Shown piece after piece: positions 1 through 10,900 of a stretch of DNA of 64,000 nucleotides (positions are counted from its first letter, which is position 1; each line of letters begins with the position of its first letter). The notes beneath the pieces were generated by a model. The model was not told where the DNA came from and searched no databases. It saw only the letters and a list, made by a program, of their open reading frames with translations. Made by a program: the position numbers and the translations under genes. This DNA comes from Cyanophora paradoxa (Eukaryota > Glaucocystophyceae > Cyanophorales > Cyanophoraceae): contig QPMI01000099.1 in assembly GCA_004431415.1 (NCBI GenBank), forward strand, positions 186,001 to 250,000, written 5' to 3'.

Positions 1-3000
1 GCCGGGCCCGACCCCGCCGTCCGACGGCTCGTGTGATGCGCCCGAGCCTCGGCTCGACGCCGAGCCGCGGCCGAGCCGACCTCCGAGCCCGAGCTCGGGT
101 CCGCCGCCGCGCTCGGGCCTGCCGCCCGACTCGCCTCGGCCGCCGCCGCCGCCGCCCCCGTCTTCGACGCCGCCCTCCTCTGCCTCGTTCGCGCTCCCGC
201 GGCCGCCGCCGCCGCCGCTTGAGGCGCCCCCGGCCGTCGGCCCGGCCTCGAGCCGGGGCCCGAGCCGCCGCGGCTCGAAGCCGAGCCGGCGCCGCGGCTC
301 GCGGCTCGGACCGGCTGCCCCTGCTCCTCCCCCACCTCTTCCTCCCCCTGGGGGCGCGGCAGCGGACCGCCCCGCCACGTCGCACGGACCTCGTCCCCCG
401 ATCCGCGCCCGCCCCGGGGCCGCAGCGCCCGCGGCGGCCGCCTATTCTCCCGCGGCGTCGGCTGGTAGTGCGCCTGGGTATAGAAAAGGCTCAGGAAAGG
501 AATGAGTTGGTAGGAATGGGTACAGCCGCGCTTCGTCGGAGGGGTACGCGCCTGGGAGAGGGTCGCGTCGTCGACGGGACGGCTGCTAGAGTGGAGAGCC
601 GGTTCGAATGCGGCCCCCGATTCCAGAGCCTGCGGGGGTAGCGTGAGCGGAGAAGCGGAAGGGGGCTACGGAAAACTCGCCTCGCGCGAGTCCTCGGGGA
701 TCTGCGGGGCCCAGAGGGGGGACGGCCAGTCCCCGCCCAGACCGCCCAGGGAAGAAGCGCGCCGGCGGGGCGACGAGGAGTACTGGGACGAGGAGGCCGC
801 CAGGGAAGAGACGGAGGGGATCCGAAGGGCGGGGGGTACCCGGCGGCCGCGGCCGGCTGCGGCGTTCGCGGCGCCCCAGCGGGGCCGGCCGCGGGGCGGG
901 GGTACGGGGGCGCGTCCGTTCGGGGCACGGGTAGAGGAAATGAAGGGCGCAAAGGGGTCCGCCGAGGCGGCCGGAGGGAAGGCGGCAGCTCGGTCCGGGC
1001 GGGGCGCGTCCCGCACGGGAGGTCCGAGGCCCGGGGGCGGCCTGAGGCGCGGGGGGGAGGCGGCGGCGGTGCCGGTACCCCCCGCGTCATCCTCAGAGAG
1101 ATCGCCGTCGCTCAGCTCGGAGGGGAACACTTTGCGGAGGGGTACAGGAGCGGGCGGGGGGCGGAGGCGGGGGGGGCCGCGGTCGGAGAGGGGGGCGCGG
1201 GAAGCGGGGGGTCCCCGCGGCCGGCCGCGAGGGGGGCGGAAGCCGGGGACGGATTCCGAGAGCTTTTGGGGGGGTACGGCTTGCCGCTGGGCGGCGGGAG
1301 GTGGGGAAGAGGGCTCCTCGCCCCTCCGGGCGGGCTTCTTCTTGGCCTGTGGCTTGCTCTGCGAGAAATCTTAGAGCCGAGGGGCTACGCGTTTCGCAAA
1401 TGCGGGGAGGGGGTACCGGCTTCTCCCACCAGGCCGGGGGCCCGTCGGGATCCGCGGCCGCCAGGGGCTCATCCTCCTGCGCCGAGAACATCAGAAAGAT
1501 AGGAGAAGAAAGGGCCTGGCGGGATTCGAACCGGATCTTCGCGCAGGAGCCCGGCGATGGCCGCGCGGCACGCGTCCAGCACCTGTACCCCGGCTGAGCC
1601 GCGTCCGGCGCTCGGGGGGTTGCGCAAACCTCGAAGGGATCGTCTCCGGCCTTGGGCCGGGGCCAAAAAGGGATGCGCCCGCGGGCGCCGCCCTTGGGGC
1701 CCCCCTCGGGGCCGACGGCGGCGCCGGGCTCGGGCGCGGGGGGCAGGGGCGGCGTGGGCGGGGCGCCCGGCACGTCGGGGATGGGCCCGCGGCCGGCCCG
1801 AGCCGCAGCGACGATGCCGTCCACAAACCTGCGGGCCGCCCCGTCAGCCGGGGGGCCGGCGGGTTGCCGGACTCTCCAGCGGACCTCTGAAGGTTGTCCA
1901 CGTCGGCCTGCGTCGCCTTGGCGCCCGCTGCGCCCCGGGGCAAAGTGAGACAGCGGCCGGCCGAGCCCGCCCCGCCGCTTCGAGCGGACCGAGGTCGCCG
2001 GCGCGGAGGAAGGTTCGAAGGCGCGCGAGGGCGGCGCCCCGCCGCACGCCCGCCGCCAGCAGCCGATCCTCCGCCTTCTTCAGCCGCTGGGCCTGCCGCG
2101 GCGTGAGGCGGGGGGCGAGGGCAGGGCGCGGGGGGTACGAGGCGCGCCTCCTCGAAGTTCTCGCCCCCCGCGGCGCGCTCCTTGGCCGCCCGGACCTCGT
2201 GCAGGAGGGGTACGACGTACGTGTCCAGCCCGATCGGGTCGTCCCGCGGCGCCCGCAGCGGCGGCTGCGCCGCGGCGCGCGAGTCAAGAGAAGAACGCGA
2301 GCGGGGGGAGAAGGGGCGGGGTATCACGTTTTCGGGCTCGAGGGCGTGGGGCCCCGCCAGCCTCCGCTCCTCCGAGACCAGGGCGGGGCCGCCCGGGGGT
2401 ACGGCGATCTCCGGGGGCGCCCCGAGCCCGTACTCGTCGCGGATCGGCTCGCCGAAGAGCGTTGCCCGCACGACGGAGACCTGCGTACCCCCCCCCCCCG
2501 CGTCGGCCCGCGCCCCGTCCCGCCCCTGTACCCCCCGGACCTGCTGGTGGAGGTTGAAGCGGTTCAGGAAGCAGCGGTGCAGCGATAGGCGAAGGGCGTC
2601 GCAGACTGTCTCAAAGTAGACCGTCTGAGGCGCGAGGGCGGGGCGCGGGGCGCGGTTAGAGGGGCGAGCGAGCGAATCGGCGATTCGGGCGGGGCGGGGA
2701 AGAGCGCGCCTTCAGCTCGCGGGAGACGTGGAGCGTGTCCTCGTTCGACGCACACGGAAAAAAGCCTGCGGCGGCGCGGGAGGTCGGCCAGGAGAGGACA
2801 GGATGCGCGCGCCGCGCTCGCGGCGGGCGGGCGTGCGGTCAAGTGCGGCCGCACCGACGCGGGACCAGTTCATCCGGCGGTTGCCGTCGGGGAGGTACGT
2901 CCATCGCCCCGCAAAGATCTCGCAGCGCTCCGGGATGCGCGTCTCGTGCAGAAGGAGCCGCATGGCCGTCACGCGCGAGAGCTCCTCGAACGAGAAGAGA

Positions 3001-3217
3001 AGCTCCTGCGGGTAGCCGCAGAGGCGCTGCGGCGGCGCGCTGAGAGCCCGCGCGGAGCAGAGGCCCACGAGTGCCGCACCTCGCTTGTCCATCCCGTCGG
3101 GCGCCCTAGGTCCCGCCGCTGGCCGACGGCAAGCGGGAGGGGGAGCTGCTGGAGCCCGCCGCACTCCTCGGGGTCCTCGCTCGAGGCCGACACATCGTAC
3201 TGCAGCTTCTGCGGCAT
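1..3217 (-). CDS. CEP104: CEP104-like ciliary-tip protein, N-terminal part (multi-exon, runs off left edge)
   Basis: Seen: ATG at 3217 in a GCCGCCATGCC context opens with MPQKLQYDV. Consistent exons follow: 3217-3080, 3026-2855, 2765-2710, 2624-2541, 2480-2139, 2086-1885 and from 1828 onward; joins are in phase 0, 1, 0, 0, 0 and 2. The spliced product has, in order, CGYPQELLFSF, a cysteine/charged patch ending SRELK, then NRFNLHQQ joined to VSVVRATLFGEP, and a coiled-coil start near KERAAGGENFEEA. Known: this order matches the N-terminal jelly-roll and first coiled coil of CEP104, which acts at cilium tips and binds tubulin and EB1. Below about 1800 the coding looks like a Pro/Lys/acid-rich linker with further short introns. 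The TOG and zinc-finger regions are not visible, so I infer that they lie beyond position 1. The exon structure left of about 1800 is uncertain. Confidence 0.75.
2625..2709 (-). other. GC-AG intron in the CEP104-like gene
   Basis: The exon ends SRELK at 2710 and coding resumes with TVYFETV at 2624. The only donor that joins these two conserved blocks in frame is GC at 2709-2708, with acceptor CTCAG ending at 2625. A copy of the same donor region at about 48.83 kb keeps the GC, so a sequencing error is unlikely. Confidence 0.6.
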
Positions 3218-3965
3218 GGCGGCCTACGGGCCGCGCTGCATGGCACCCCGTGCACCGTGCTGAAAGTTTGCTGCTTGCCGCTCTAGCTACGAGCCTCGCG
3301 TGGGGCCCAAGGCCGCTCGCATCACTCAGCAGCTTGCTATCAGCTCAGAGAGGGAGATGAGAGCGCTAGAGAGAGAACAGCTCGCTGCGCGCCGCTAAAA
3401 GCACAGCGAGAACAAGCACCGCTGGTTTCTCGTCTCCCAGCTCTCTCAATATAAGTTCGAGGCCTCAAGACGCGCCCGATTGAGACGCGCTGCTGAGCGG
3501 CTGCTCGGACGAGGGGGTACAAGCGAGACTGTGTTCGGCGCAGTAGTTTCTCGCGTCTTCAGCAGCGCGCATGTGCACAGCCTGTGGCGTCGCGGCCCGA
3601 CTCGCGGGGGGCAAGCGAGTCGCTGCAACCGCTGACTCGGCGCTGAGCCTGCGCAGGCATTCTAGACCCGCAGGCCTAGGCCCGCGCCGTCGTCATCGCC
3701 GAGCCCTCGAGCTCTCGCACAACGTGCACCCGTCCGACGGTCACGTGCACGTGCACGGCGCCGGCGTCCGGAGGAGCGCGAAGGGCTGAGCTCGATCGCG
3801 AGCTCGAGGCTCGCGCGCGATCGAGGATCCGGAGCCGCGGCCGCGTGACAGCGCGAATTCGAAGCGCGAATTATAACGAGATCTAGCGTCGGCGGCCGCG
3901 TCTCCAAGTCCACGGGCACCTCAACCATGCACGGGCTACGTATATATACTGCACATGTACATGCG

Positions 3966-3987
3966 CGAGATCTAGATCTAGATCTCG
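3966..3987. repeat. 22-bp perfect palindrome of GATCTA units
   Basis: The stretch equals its own reverse complement, with CGAGATCT ends and a TAGATCTA core. It resembles the longer palindrome at 4527-4556. Confidence 0.8.
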
Positions 3988-4287
3988 ATGGTGCTCTCCG
4001 GCGAGCCGCTCGAGGCGGCCGCGCCCTCAAGACCTTCGTACACGTGGTGCAAGCCGCGGGCGCCCGCAAGCGCGCTGCGGCCGCGATGGCGGCCGAGGCT
4101 GCCAAGAAGGCGCGGGAGGAGGCCCCGCCAAGGCCCCCCCCCCGCCCGTCGACGCCAACGTTAACCCCCTAGGCCTCCCCCCCCCCTCCTCCTCCCCCCC
4201 CCCACCCGCCCCTCTCCCCCCGTAAGCGTGCGAGCCCAGGCCTAGGCCCAGCCCACGCCCCTCACACCCCTGGCCCCCCGGCCCACG

Positions 4288-4288
4288 C

Positions 4289-4317
<29 letters not shown>
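4288..4317. repeat. Homopolymer of 30 C
   Basis: An uninterrupted run of C inside a wider C-rich tract (about 4130-4380). Its length may be affected by assembly. Confidence 0.8.
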
Positions 4318-4319
<2 letters not shown>

Positions 4320-4526
4320 GCTCCGCCCGCCCGACCCCCCCCCCCCTCTCGGCGGGACCCCATCAATCCCCTCCCCATGTCAACACAAGCCCCGGGCTCA
4401 AGGCCCGGCCGTCTAACGCCAACGTTAACCCCCTATAGCTAGGCCGTAGTGCTCACCGCAACTGGCAGTGACAGAGATAACAATATTAATATATATTAAT
4501 TGCAACGCAGTGCACGTGAGTGGCAT

Positions 4527-4556
4527 TTAAGATCTAGATCTAGATCTAGATCTTAA
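4527..4556. repeat. 30-bp perfect palindrome, TTAA-capped GATCTA repeat
   Basis: TTAA at each end encloses a 22-base self-complementary run of GATC/TAGATC units. It could form a cruciform; no function can be assigned. Confidence 0.8.
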
Positions 4557-4983
4557 TTATAATCTTGTGGTCGAAATTTAAACCTGCATGCGCAGCTGGA
4601 GTTTCAATCGCCTATATTGCTAGACATCACATTACATCAAATATGTATGTTGTGTACGCACCAACGGCCGCGCGCGGGCTGGAAGGCCTAGGGGTCGTCA
4701 CGGCGTGCACCTGGGTCCCATGGCCATGCATATATGCGGCGCCGGCCGAGGCCAGCCGTGAGGTGGCCGTGGTGGGTTGCGATCGGAGGTGATACGTGAT
4801 CACGAGGGCGAGGAGGATTCTGGGGCTGCAAGTGCGCGCTCGCGTGCGGTGAATTCGAAGGCATACTACTATGATATTTTGCATTCTGCACTCCGAGGCT
4901 CGGTCTGCTTTTGATCTAAATATCTGGATGTAGTCGAGGTACTGGAATCGAATCTTTTCAGATCTAGCTACCTAATTATAAGC

Positions 4984-7900
4984 TTAAAGCATGGACACGC
5001 GGACAGTTGCAGCCTGTTCTGCTGCGCGGAGGGCCTGTTCGGCCGGAGGTCTAAACACCGATATGGATGGATACTGATCATGAGGATCGAGATCGGCCAG
5101 AAGAGATAGTGGGGCCCGGTTGCCGGCCGCGGGGGCAGCCGGATCCGAGCCGGATCCGGATCCGGGAAATAATGTCCACTCCCCGCTTTGGCGTATGCTT
5201 TCCATCGTTATCGATGCGGAGGAATTCGAAGGCATTTCCGAGCTCGAGCGAACGCCCGACCACTTGCCGTCTCCAGGGGCATCCTTTGGATCCGGATTCG
5301 GATTCGCACCATCGTCGCTGATCGAAAACTTGAACCCAAACTTGCGCTGCGATTGCGGAGAAGAAGAAGAAGAAGAAGAAGAAGAAAGTCAGCGCGGAAA
5401 TCGTGTGGACGCCAGCGCCGCATTCACTTCAGCTTAAGCTTAAGCTTAAGCTAAATTTGCCGACTCTCTTTAAATTTAGTTTGGCGCTTTGCCAAGTTTG
5501 CCGACTCGCCTGGAGGAGGCCCCGGACGAGGAAGAAGGCGGCGAGGGCCTGGCCGCCGGCTCCGAAGGCGGCCGACGCGAGGGACACGATGTCGGCGATC
5601 GTGCTCAGGACCGTGGCCCGGACCTTGCGCTCCACCAGCAGGTACACCTAAGGCGATATAAGAATGAGTTAAGGCTTGCGCTCCCGCGAATATATGTTTA
5701 ATTATAAGGTCCACCAGGAGGTACACCTGCGTGCACGTGGTCGCGATCGCGTTTAGCTATAGGGCCCGCCCGGCTCCTCTCGCCGCGAATATATGATTTT
5801 CGTACGTTCAGGGCCCGAGCTGCTCTAGATCTCGCCGCGGATATATATATTTAAGGCCATTTTTTGGCCGACCTGCGAAACTTTGAAGTTGACGCCGAAG
5901 GAGACGAGCTCGTCGGGGCACGCCGAGATGGACCGCGCCGGGGGGCAGAGGGCCTGAGCTCAGAGTTTCAGAATCAGAACGCGCTTCAAACACATATGAC
6001 TTCAAACTCATGCATGGCGCGCGTGCGGATGCCATGCTAGGACCGAGAGGAGCTCTAATTTGTAAGCTCAAGCTATTAAGATCAAAGGCTTGCGCACGAA
6101 GTCGCGGGCGGTGCGCTGGCCAGACTCTGTGTCCGAGGAGGAGACGGCCGCGAAGTAGCGCGCGGTCCCGTCCTGCTCCGACGTGAAGTGCATCGGCGTC
6201 TGCGCGCGAAGTTCGCCCGGCGACTCGCGATCGCTTGCAATTGGGAGTAAAGATAGATATTTCATTCAAGATCAGAGAATTATTCACTTATACCATAGCT
6301 AAAGCCATATTTGGCTATTCACAATTTATCAACATCAACTAGGCGGGAAACCGCGCACCAGGTCGACGGGGATGACGAGGGGCCGCGAGCCGCGGAACAC
6401 GGCGTCGTCCAGGGACGGGGAGACTATGCCCTTCACCGTTATGTACTCGGGAATCTGCGCGATGCGATTAAAAAGGATAAGCTTACGATTCAGTTAAGCT
6501 TCTATTTGTGCAAAGCACCCATATTGCATAGCTAATTAATATTGCGCATCAGAAGTGAACCGGATCGGACCTTCATGGCGTAGCTGACGGAGACGGCCAT
6601 CGCGAGGCGGGAGACGAGGTAGAGCCGCACGAAGGCGCCGTCGTCCGCTGTGATGCGGCAGTCCGCGCAGCTCCACGTGACCCTGCGGCGGGCCGGGCCG
6701 GGCCGGGTTCGACGATCAGCAGAGGCTGCAGCTGCGAACTACAGCCGAGAGATGGAACGCCGCGGCGCGCCGCGCACGTGCAGATACGGCTCGACGTTCG
6801 GTTCACCCGGAGGACCTGTACATACAAGCTCGAAACTAAATATGCTTCCAGGAAACTAAAGATTACAGAAGCCGGAGTGAAACTAAAGCTTGTTAGGAAA
6901 CTAAAGATTACAGAAACTAAATATGCTTCCAGGAAACTAAAGATTACAGGCGCCGGAGTCGACGTACCTGCTGCCCACCGAACCCGGAGCTGTTGTACCT
7001 CGCGTCGTTCTCGCCGCAGTCGCCGCCGTAGCCGCGGAACGCGGCGGCGACGACGAAGACGCCCCGGATGTCGCTCGCGGAGGGCGAGGTGCCGGGGTTC
7101 CTGTACACGTACGGGCGAGCGTCCGTCAGCTATAGCTTTAAATTTATGCCGGCGCGAACCACAGATTAATATTGAACGCACAGGGATTGAACGATGGTAA
7201 AGTTTGCAAGGCCGAATTGCACCACCACAAACAGCACTGCAGCAAGAAGTCATGATGCAGCAAGAAGTCATGATTGCGATCATATGCATTGACGTCGACC
7301 ATATATATCGGTGCGAAAACGCGCGCGGGGTCACCTGCGACGGCGACGCCGGCGATGCCGACGATCGAAAAGAACGCTCCGGGGACGGTGCGGGGCGGAT
7401 CTGCTGGCCCTTCTTTGCCCTCGGCAGCGGCGCCGGCGCCTTTGGTGTCCGGAGCTGCGTTCGAGGCGTCCGCGTTCGGCTGGTTCGAATCCGGCTCTTC
7501 CGGTTGTATGTCTGCACACCCAGTCAGCCAAACGAGAGGCGGATCGGACGCGTACAGAACACGAAGAAATCGCGCGCCGTCGTAGAAAATGTGCAGGCGC
7601 TGGATCAAGCGGAAGCGCCTCGCGCGGGCCTCGGGCGTGGCGGCGGGGATGAGGCGGATGTACACAAACATGCAGAGTCCGATGATGGCCGCTAGGCCGC
7701 CCACGCCCATCAGGATGTTCAGGAATAGGCGGTTCACCCTGTCGAGCGTCTCTTCCTCCGTCAAGACGGTGGACTGCGCGACCGTCACGTTGTTCTGGCC
7801 GAATACCAGCTCCTGGCTTTCCATCGGGCCCGCGTTCGCGTCGCTCGCCAGGAGGCGCCTCGTCTTCCGGCTCGGCCCCAGTCCGAGTCCGAGAAGCCAG

Positions 7901-10900
7901 CGCCGCCCGCTCGATACTTGAGCGGAGCTGGCGCCGGCGTCTTCGAGCTCCGCACTTGTTCGCAGAGCCAGATCGATGGGATCGGACGTGGCTGCGAAGG
8001 TGCGCGCGCACGGTGAGAACTTTCGGAACGGGTAGGCGGCCTGTCGTCCCGCAAGTGGTTTAAAATTTTGTTATGAGGACTGAACGCACCGACAGGGCAG
8101 AGCATGCCGGCGGGGCACTCGGCGCAGGCGGCGCTGCCAAAGGCCGGCGCGAACGTGCCGAAAGGACACGGCTCGCAGACCTGGAGTCACGTTGCAGTTG
8201 CGACAAATAAACTGAAGTGCGCGAATATTAATCGCGCGCGGCGTCGACGCGCACCAGCATGGACGAGTTTCTGTATGTCCCCGGAGGGCAGTTCGAGCAC
8301 TCGACGCCCGACTCACTGACGGTCCCGGCGCGGCACTCCGAGCAGTTCTTGGCAGCCGTGCCCGAGACGAAGTTTGTGGCGCAGCTGCGATCGCGAGAGC
8401 CCAGGTCATCGAAATCATGGGATGAGGTGCATGGCTGACTGTATAGACGTAGCGAAATTAAAGCGTACCGGAGACACTCGCCGTTGGACTCGTATGTTCC
8501 CGCTTTGCATGCTTCACAGCGCTCCCGTCCTGAGTCTGCAATGTGCCCAGCCGGACAGGCCTACAGCGGATCCGGATTTGCGGTTTGTTTGCTTCGAGAA
8601 GTCGATTTCTAATAATGTAAAGCACCTGACATGAGGCCATTCCCGGCAGCGGGGCGATCTGATTCGCCGCGCAAAAGCGGCACACCGTACCCCCGTACGG
8701 CACCCGACCCGTACCGCAAGCTGCGATCATGAGCCGCTCAGGCGAGTTTCATGAAACGCAAATTGAACGCCAAATGCGCCAACCAACGCAATCGATTCTG
8801 CGGTCCAAGCCGAGCGCAATCACGGATCAGGGCGATATTGATCGAGGGGTGCGGTAAGCTCTGTTGACGGGGTATTCGCACCGGTCGTCCCTTGGCACGT
8901 GGCCTGCAGGACTGATAGAAAGATATGAGCGAAAAGCAATCAAGTGCGGATGCGCAAAAGAACTCCTTTAACTTAGTAACGGCATGCGCACCAGATCGCG
9001 CATTGGGCAGATCCGAAGTCCCGTGCAACCGTCCCCTGCGGAGCAATTTTAGATCGATATCACAGGAGCAAGATGCCTAAAAGCTTCGGATATTGCGATT
9101 GCACGTCCACTGCACGCACCGCTGGACATGAGAGGCAGCTCTGCATGGAGGCGTTCCTAGCTGTGCCGGGTGGGCAGATCTGCACGCAAGGCCTCAAGGC
9201 CTGCACGCAAGGATTTATATTATCGCAGAAGCTTAGAGGCCGCACCGTACAGCTCGTGCGATCATTGGAAGCCGAGTATCCGAGGTCGCACTTCTTGCAT
9301 GCAAACGCCTGACCCGCCTCTGCAGCGTACGTGCTTGGAGGGCACTGCGAACACAAATATTCAATAATAGTATTCAGACACAAAAGAACAGAGAGAACGC
9401 GTTGAATCGATATCAATGACGCGCCTGCTCGCATATTTCGCTCCCGTTTCGCATGTACGTGCCCGGAGCACAAGGGTCACACCTAGTGCTGCAGCCGCGA
9501 CTTCAGCCGCCCTGCAGATGAGAGAGCCATTGCAGGAGAGCTCTTGCCTGTCACTCGCGGGCGTACTGCCGACGGGGCAGCGCTGGCACGATCCGTACTG
9601 CTTCCTCGGCGCGTACGTCCCCTGCGGCGCGTTCAGATGCATATGGTCGGGATCGACGGCTCTGACGCGGCCAGATACAGCCGACCGGTCTACAGGACAG
9701 GCAGAGGTCCTGGTTCTCGGGTTGGAAGGTGCCAGCGGCGCATTCGATGCAGCGGGTCCGGTCCCCGCTCGAAATTGTGCCGTTTGGACACTTCTCGCAG
9801 GAAGAAGACTGCGCCAACGGGGCGATCGTCCCCTGCGCGAAAAACGAGTTTTATTCGCATTTGGAGGGCGAGACAGTGACAATGGCATACGCTTGGGCAA
9901 GACCAGCAGGAGCCGTCTTCTTCATAGGTGCCACGTGGGCAGGCTCTGCGCTCGGGCAGAATTCGAATTGCCGTGAGATCGGCTCAAAATACCGATAAAA
10001 TGATCGCACCGGCACTCTGTGCGGTCGTCCGAAGACTGGGTTCCACGCTCGCTGGCGAGGGCAGCGCTTAAGACAGGCGGGAACTGCAAAGGACCTGCGG
10101 GCGAACCAGGGTGTGCAGCGTGTCGCCCCCGCCGCTGGCGTGTAGGTGCGGAATGGGCACTGGAAATCGTGAAGGTGTCAGCCTTAGTCTTAGTAGTAAC
10201 CGATTCACAGAAGCACAGGAGACGTGCCATTGAACACGATGTCATGTTGTCAGTCCGGTAGCTGCCTTGGGGGCAGGGCTGCAGGGCGCCATGATTTTGA
10301 CCGGAGAAGAGCAGTTTGATGGGGAGGGAAAATGCACGATGCAATTCTGGCGGTCCTGGCTTGCCGTGTAGCCGGCGGGACAGACTGTGCATCTGCGCGC
10401 AAGCAGATCGGATCCAGAGAGCAATATTTCAAGTGTGCCGCGACAAGGCGGTGGACAAAGCGCACGTAGTGGCGCCCGTTTCGGGTGTGACCGTGTTCGC
10501 CGGGCACTCGTAGCAAACCCTGTCCTTTTCGTAGAAACCGGACTTCTCCGACGTACGAAGGAATCAGGTCAGACTAGGCCATTATCGCTCGTAATTTTTC
10601 GTATTCGTAATTATGCCAGACGACGCCCGACAATATTTTAATGTCGCGTTGCAGGCTTATAATTAGGACTGCAAGGAGGCCACCTTGCAGGGCTCGCAGC
10701 CCGTTCGGTCGGGAGTCGAGATGTAGCCCGCCGGGCACGCCCTGCAATATTAAATGACGCGCGCGATGTCGACATTTAGCTGAGCTTAGAGCAGACGTCG
10801 ACGGGAAATAAAAGAGGCGGACCGACAGCTCGCGGCGCCACCCGAGCTGTAGGCGCCTTGCGGACAGAACGCGCACTCGCCCATTGCTGCGGACCGGTAG

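Larger units (their letters stand above)
3218..4983. other. Spacer between CEP104-like gene and giant cysteine-rich gene; no gene supported
   Basis: Upstream of the CEP104 start the DNA is mixed GC-rich and palindrome-rich. It holds a 22-bp perfect palindrome built of GATCTA units, a 30-C homopolymer, a 30-bp palindrome, and two copies of CCAACGTTAACCCCCTA at about 4150 and 4420. Short open frames here have biased Arg/Ala/Pro composition and no recognisable domain. The promoter of the CEP104 gene should lie at its left end, but I see no clear core element. Confidence 0.5.

Noticed and set aside
1505-1545. tRNA-like T-arm (GGTTCGAATCC on the minus strand)
   Set aside because: The flanking stem does not pair well, no acceptor or anticodon arm can be built, and the stretch lies within the CEP104-like gene.
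33-1824. Long plus-strand frames in the first 1.8 kb
   Set aside because: Low-complexity Arg/Gly-rich shadows of the minus-strand CEP104-like gene; stop codons are rare because of base composition.
800-2540. Recurrent GGGGTAC/GTACCCC motif as an introner-type mobile intron signature
   Set aside because: Some copies are intron donors, but others are coding (e.g. TYVVPLL) or lie on the opposite strand at acceptors, and the introns share no common body sequence.
7475-7505. Second tRNA T-arm-like sequence (TGGTTCGAATCCGG)
   Set aside because: The T stem pairs, but no matching acceptor stem exists upstream, and the minus strand reads as coding in the giant membrane protein.
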